DNA from: Nematostella vectensis
Taxonomy: Eukaryota > Cnidaria > Anthozoa > Actiniaria > Edwardsiidae
Length of the DNA stretch: 64,000 nt
Assembly: GCF_932526225.1 (NCBI RefSeq)
Contig: NC_064044.1
Coordinates: forward strand, 15,191,453 to 15,255,452
Reading direction: 5' to 3'
Below, piece after piece: positions 59,101 through 64,000 of this stretch. Position numbers and translations under genes: made by a program. The notes under the pieces are model-generated. The model saw only the letters and a list, made by a program, of their open reading frames with translations, did not search any database and was not told where the DNA came from. Numbering within the stretch: position 1 is the first letter of the stretch; every line of letters starts with the position of its first letter.

Positions 59101-62100
59101 TGTGACATCACTGGTTAGTTGTCAATATAACAGTGTGACATCAATTGCTAGTTGTCTATATAATAGTGTGACATCATTGGTTAGTTGTCTATATAATAGT
59201 GTGACATCAATGGTTAGTTGTCTATATAATAGTGTGACATCAATGGCTAGTTGTCTATATGATAGTGTTGCATCACTGGCTAGTTGTCAATATAATAGTG
59301 TGACATCAATGGCTAGTTGTCAATATAATAGTGTTGCATCAATGGCTAGTTGTCAATATAACAGTGTGACATCAATGGCTAGTTGTCTATATAATAGTGT
59401 GACATCAATGGTTAGTTGTCTATATAATAGTGTGACATCAATGGCTAGTTGTCTATATAATAGTGTTGCATCAATGGCTAGTTGTCAATATAATAGTGTG
59501 ACATCAATGGCTAGTTGTCAATATAATAGTGTTGCATCAATGGCTAGTTGTCAATATAATAGTGTGACATCACTGGTTAGTTGTCAATATAACAGTGTGA
59601 CATCAATTGCTAGTTGTCTATATAATAGTGTGACATCATTGGTTAGTTGTCTATATAATAGTGTGACATCACTGGTTAGTTGTCTATATAATAGTGTTGC
59701 GTCACTGGCTAGTTGTCTATATAATAGTGTGACATCAATTGCTAGTTGTCAATATAATAGTGTGACATCATTGGTTAGTTGTCAATATAATAGTGTTGCA
59801 TCAATGGCTAGTTGTCTATATGATAGTGTGACATCACTCACTAGTTGTCTATATAATAGTGTGACATCACTCGCTAGTTGTCAATATAACAGTGTGACAT
59901 CAATTGCTAGTTGTCAATATAATAGTGTGACATCATTTGCTAGTTGTCTATATAATAGTGTGACATCATTGGTTAGTTGTTTATATAATAATGTGACATC
60001 ACTCGCTAGTTGTCAATATAATAGTGTGACATCATTTGCTAGTTGTCAATATAATAGTGTGACATCATTGGTTAGTTGTCTATATAATAGTGTTGCGTCA
60101 CTGGCTAGTTGTCTATATAATAGTGTGACATCAGTGGCTAGTTGTCTATATAATAGTATGACATCAATGGCTAGTTGTCAATATAATAGTGTGACATCAA
60201 TGGCTAGTTGTCTATATGATAGTGTGACATCAATGGCTAGTTGTCTATATAATAGTGTGACATCAATGGCTAGTTGTCTATATGATAGTGTTGCATCACT
60301 GGCTAGTTGTCAATATAATAGTGTGACATCAATGGCTAGTTGTCTATATGATAGTGTTGCATCACTGGCTAGTTGTCAATATAATAGTGTGACATCACTG
60401 GCTAGTTGTCTATATAATAGTATGACATCAATGGCTAGTTGTCTATATGATAGTGTTGCATCAATGGCTAGTTGTCTATATAATAGTGTGACATCAATGG
60501 CTAGTTGTCTATATGATAGTGTTGCGTCACTGGCTAGTTGTCTATATAATAGTATGACATCAATGGCTAGTTGTCTATATGATAGTGTTGCGTCACTGGC
60601 TAGTTGTCTATATAATAGTATGACATCAATGGCTAGTTGTCAATATAATAGTGTTGCCTCACTGGCTAGTTGTCTATATAATATTGTGACATCAATGGCT
60701 AGTTGTTTATATAATAGTGTGACATCGATGGCTAGTTGTCAATATAATAGTGTGACATCACTCGCTAGTTGTCAGTATAACAGTGTGACATCATTTGCTG
60801 GTTGTCTATATAATAGTGTGACATCATTGGTTAGTTGTCTATATAATAGTGTTGCATCAATGGCAAGTTGTCTATATAATAGTGTGACATCAATGGCTAG
60901 TTGTCTATATAATAGTGTGACATCATTGGTTAGTTGTCTATATAATAGTGTTGCATTAATGGCTAGTTGTCAATATAATAGTGTTGAATCACTGGCTAGT
61001 TGTCAATATAATAGTGTGACATCACTTGCTAGTTGTCAATATAATAGTGTGACATCACTGGTTAGTTGTCTATATAATAGTGTGACATCAATGGCTAGTT
61101 GTCTATATAATAGTGTGACATCAATGGCTAGTTGTCTATATGATAGTGTTGCTTCACTGGCTAGTTGTCTATATAATAGTGTGACATCAATGGCTAGTTG
61201 TCAATATAATAGTGTGACATCAATGGCTAGTTGTCAATATAATAGTGTTGCATCAATGGCTAGTTGTCAATATAATAGTGTGACACCACTCTCTACTTGC
61301 AAGATGTCATATACTCTATGATGGCTTAAAGTCTTTAATAAACTTTAATATTTATGTTTCAGAAATGTAATTAAGCAGTCTTCCTTAGAAATTGCAGTGT
61401 TTTTTCATTACTAGCACTGTCTGTTTACATCAGAACTGCGTCTGTATTTTTTTTTTTTTACTAATCTTTAGTTGATTTAGTTTTCACAGGACATAGAGAA
61501 TTATTTGATTCTGTGATATCATCCTATTTATTAAATGTAATTTAAGTCGAAAAAAATCCCATCTGGTAAAAATAAAATCTGATCAGTAAGTATTTGTTAC
61601 AAAATCCAAAGTTGACATTACATTGGTTATGAAATTCTGTTTTAGTTTATGTGTACAGTACATTGTAATGAGCTTTTTGCTTTACTTTTCAGAGTTCATT
61701 TCTCCTTATATTGGTAATTACATCTATTATTGGGCGGTAAGCGCTGGTAGCAAAGCCAGATTGGCCAGTTTCATTTGCTTTTATTCCTCTTAGCTTGTTT
61801 TTCTAATTGGTATATATGAAATAAAGTGCTTGTATATTATATGCTGTCTTGTTAGTATATTCAACATAGTAATTAATGGATCTCTGACACTTTTCTGTCA
61901 ACAATCCTTTTTCTGCCAACCATGTATTCTGTGTAATAAATTACTGTAATGACTTAATTTGTTCTTTGAATTTAAATATGCAACACCACTTACAATGATA
62001 TTGCTTGATGCACTTAAACTCCTCAATAAATAAAGTATTTTTAATTTTTCCATTTTATTGGAGGTTCTTGAAGTATCAACATTTGTATGGTGCCAAAATT

Positions 62101-63702
62101 TAAACCAATTGACCTTGCCAAATTTTCTTGCTGCTTTTTGTACAATTCTGAAATACACATTAAATACTTATTTGGTATAAATAGAAGAGAACTCTGAAGC
62201 TCCTGTGATCTCTGTTGATAAAAGATAAGATTTTTCTATATATTCTTATCGGACTGCCAATAAAATAAGAAATGAGGAAACTTTTTTCTTCATGAAGACA
62301 GCTTGTATGTGTGGACTGCTCTTGAAGACTTTCATGACATGCAAAATGGACTCTGCCTGGAAGAAGACATTCTTGCCACTAACTCATTGTAGTACAAGGA
62401 TTATTTGTGCAGGCTCTCACTGATGAGTTGCAAATGCTGTCCGACACCAGCAGCACACCACAGTCAGCAACACCTGTCCAAGCTCATCCGTGAGCTCATC
62501 TGTGACCCCACAAAACAAATCTTCCAGCATATCTGGGCAATCCCAGATTTACAACCAATCTCCTTTGCTATTTGAGTTTTCTTTACAAGCATTAACTAAA
62601 TTATCTCTCTACACCAGCTTTACATTGGATTAATACTTTATCAACTCTTAGTCTGTGTGTGTGTCGTCTGTGTTTCTGTTGTCTATGATTTGGTTATTGT
62701 TTTTTTTTTTCTGGCTGTCAAACAAGCCTGTGACCATCAGAGCTCCTCGTGTTTTGACGCTGGCTACTTTTTGTCTGACGTTTAAAATGAATGAAGTAGC
62801 TTATTTTGCATCAATCCTCTCACAACTTCATTTTTAAGTAACCACCTACTTCAGTACATTTTGAGACCCCTGAATGGGTGCAATGTTAGGTCATAAATGG
62901 ATAGGTTCCAAAAAAATCAATAAAAACAAGACTGGTACTTAGGGGTATAAGAATAAGAACATGAGAAATTTGAAATAAAAATCAAAAAAATGCTACAAAT
63001 ATTTGCCTTAAATTTCAAATTTTCAATTTCAAATTTGCCTTTAATTTTGATACTTCTAGAATCCTTCTATCTCCTACCTAACTTATATAATTAATGACAA
63101 TCATGTTCTTTAACAAACAGTACAGTAGCTCAATGATATATGACATACATATGATAAAGATTAAACTGCTGTATTTACAGAAGCTATTGTTTTAATAACA
63201 TTAATGTATTTTATTTATTTTTAGACACTGTGCGCAAAGGTATCATTGACATCAACTCTTTTAATGGTACTGAGGAGTATGCCATGGTTGGCTCCCTCTC
63301 AGCGCTTACTGGCACTAGCGTCTGGTTACTGGTCGCCACATTCTTTAACCTACCGGTGTCTGGCACCCATAGTGTTGTTGGGGCTACAATGGGCTATGCT
63401 CTGGTAGCTCAGGGCCTACATGGAGTGCAATGGAAGACATTTGGGAAGATCGGTAAGTAGCAGTTTTATCAAATTGCCCAACGAAGCATAACGATTTTCA
63501 GGCAGTGTCGGGCTAACATATGCATAGAATCTCTCAGAGCATTGTGTGTATGTATCTCCTAGATAGAGACATCAAAGCCACTCTTTTTATTACCTTTGTG
63601 CCATTTGTATTTTCAGCTGGTTCATGGGTCGTGTCGCCTCTTCTATCAGGTCTCATCAGCTCCCTCCTCTTCATGCTTGTCAGGCGTATCATTCTTAGAA
63701 AG
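53111..63702 (+). CDS. SLC20A: Sodium-dependent phosphate transporter, PiT/SLC20 type, 5' exons
   Basis: Exon 1 is 53111-53321 (ATG to VSG, ending at GGTAAG), exon 2 63225-63452 and exon 3 63617-63702, all phase 1 at the first two joins; the gene continues past the right edge. Exon 1 holds membrane helix 1 and the PiT signature [15 protein letters not shown]. Exon 2 has a helix ([17 protein letters not shown]) and the conserved [14 protein letters not shown]. Exon 3 reads [20 protein letters not shown]. The protein imports phosphate with sodium at the plasma membrane. An in-frame upstream ATG (53021) would add 30 residues, but 53111 gives the usual short N terminus. Intron 1 is 9.9 kb and mostly minisatellite. 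Confidence 0.9.
53322..54940. other. First part of phosphate-transporter intron 1
   Basis: AT-rich intron sequence; no gene or clear element seen. Confidence 0.6.
54941..55141. repeat. 40-bp tandem repeat, five copies
   Basis: AATCTTTACCCTGATTTGTC, then TAGCTGTGAAATGGGTAACT, repeats five times with few changes. Confidence 0.95.
55325..61305 (+). repeat. 33-bp minisatellite with a long open frame
   Basis: The unit AGTGTGACATCACTGGCTAG plus TTGTCAATATAAT repeats about 180 times. The period is a multiple of three, and one plus-strand frame stays open as an 11-residue repeat ([11 protein letters not shown] with L/M/I/V, A/V, Q/L and N/D variants) for 338, 94 and 1,550 codons. The two breaks come from the same one-base change (CTATTATGATAG), itself duplicated as part of a block of about 300 bp. 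Every other frame of the unit has a stop. It lies wholly within intron 1 of the phosphate transporter in the same orientation. No splice signals or signal peptide tie the frame to a protein, so I annotate it as a repeat. Confidence 0.95.
61306..63224. other. Last part of phosphate-transporter intron 1
   Basis: AT-rich. An acceptor-like TTACTTTTCAG at about 61682-61692 has no convincing exon after it. No gene seen. Confidence 0.5.
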
Positions 63703-64000
63703 GTAAGTGGATAGTTTATGGTTTGTCTGGCTTAGCATAGGAATGCAGGGCAGATTAGTCATGCTTGTCAGGCGTAAGCTAGATTTACCCAAAGCCAGTC
63801 TCTTCGATTTCCCTAATAAGAGCATGTGATCTAATTGGCATTATCCTCAGTAAGCTAAGAAATGGCTGTGTGGAAAGGACGACTTGTTCTGATTAGTTAA
63901 TTTGTTACAGGCATGTCATTCATGTAACAACTGAAAAACATTCTTGTAACAAGATTTGACTTTTTTTTAGTAAAAAAGGCTAATTGGCTAATTACAGTAT

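Noticed and set aside
62410-62440. Third hammerhead candidate (CTGATGAGTTGC)
   Set aside because: No stem II closure and no GAA downstream.

Overview
The window looks like nuclear DNA of a cnidarian, most likely an anthozoan such as a sea anemone. It has intron-split host genes with GT-AG borders: an SLC20-type phosphate transporter, a caspase with tandem death effector domains, and a secreted fucolectin/PAN protein. The rest is dense with old and young mobile elements and very long minisatellites. No single feature fixes the species.

Layout. (1) 1 to about 9,100 is a decaying Polinton/Maverick-like (adintovirus-like) element. A minus-strand ORF that runs off the left edge is divergent from a plus-strand block: capsid-like protein, A32/FtsK-type packaging ATPase, two small membrane proteins and a retroviral-type integrase. 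A minus-strand replication block follows: Cys-rich N terminus, polymerase-like region, SF1 helicase and HNH nuclease. Several frameshifts and stops break it. The divergent leader holds a complete type I hammerhead ribozyme at 751-807. (2) 9.1-15.5 kb holds microsatellites, MITEs, a tandem duplication and the last exons of an unidentified host gene (12,854-13,614). (3) 15,517-32,649 is a nested composite. An outer DNA transposon has 39-bp terminal inverted repeats (38/39 identical) and a perfect 8-bp target-site duplication, and carries inverted arrays of a 19-bp minisatellite. Inside it sit a 6.3-kb Tc1/mariner-IS630-type transposon, with an intron-containing transposase and a second, SAM-like gene, and a Ty3/gypsy retrotransposon with identical 122-bp LTRs. 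(4) 33.1-37.3 kb is a minus-strand fucolectin/PAN gene with a 17-bp minisatellite in an intron. (5) 38.5-46.3 kb holds a HECT-type pseudogene, several foldback elements, and a Penelope-like relic with a GIY-YIG domain and a mutated hammerhead motif. (6) 46.9-50.3 kb is a four-exon initiator caspase, complete and in phase. (7) 51.3-52.4 kb is a palindromic element carrying a two-CxxC ORF. (8) From 53,111 to the right edge are the first three exons of an SLC20 phosphate transporter. Its 9.9-kb first intron holds about 180 copies of a 33-bp minisatellite that stays open in one frame for over 1,500 codons.

How parts relate. The element genes at the left form one replication/packaging/integration set that is no longer intact. 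The caspase, the phosphate transporter and the lectin/PAN gene are ordinary host genes. Their introns carry most of the repeats.
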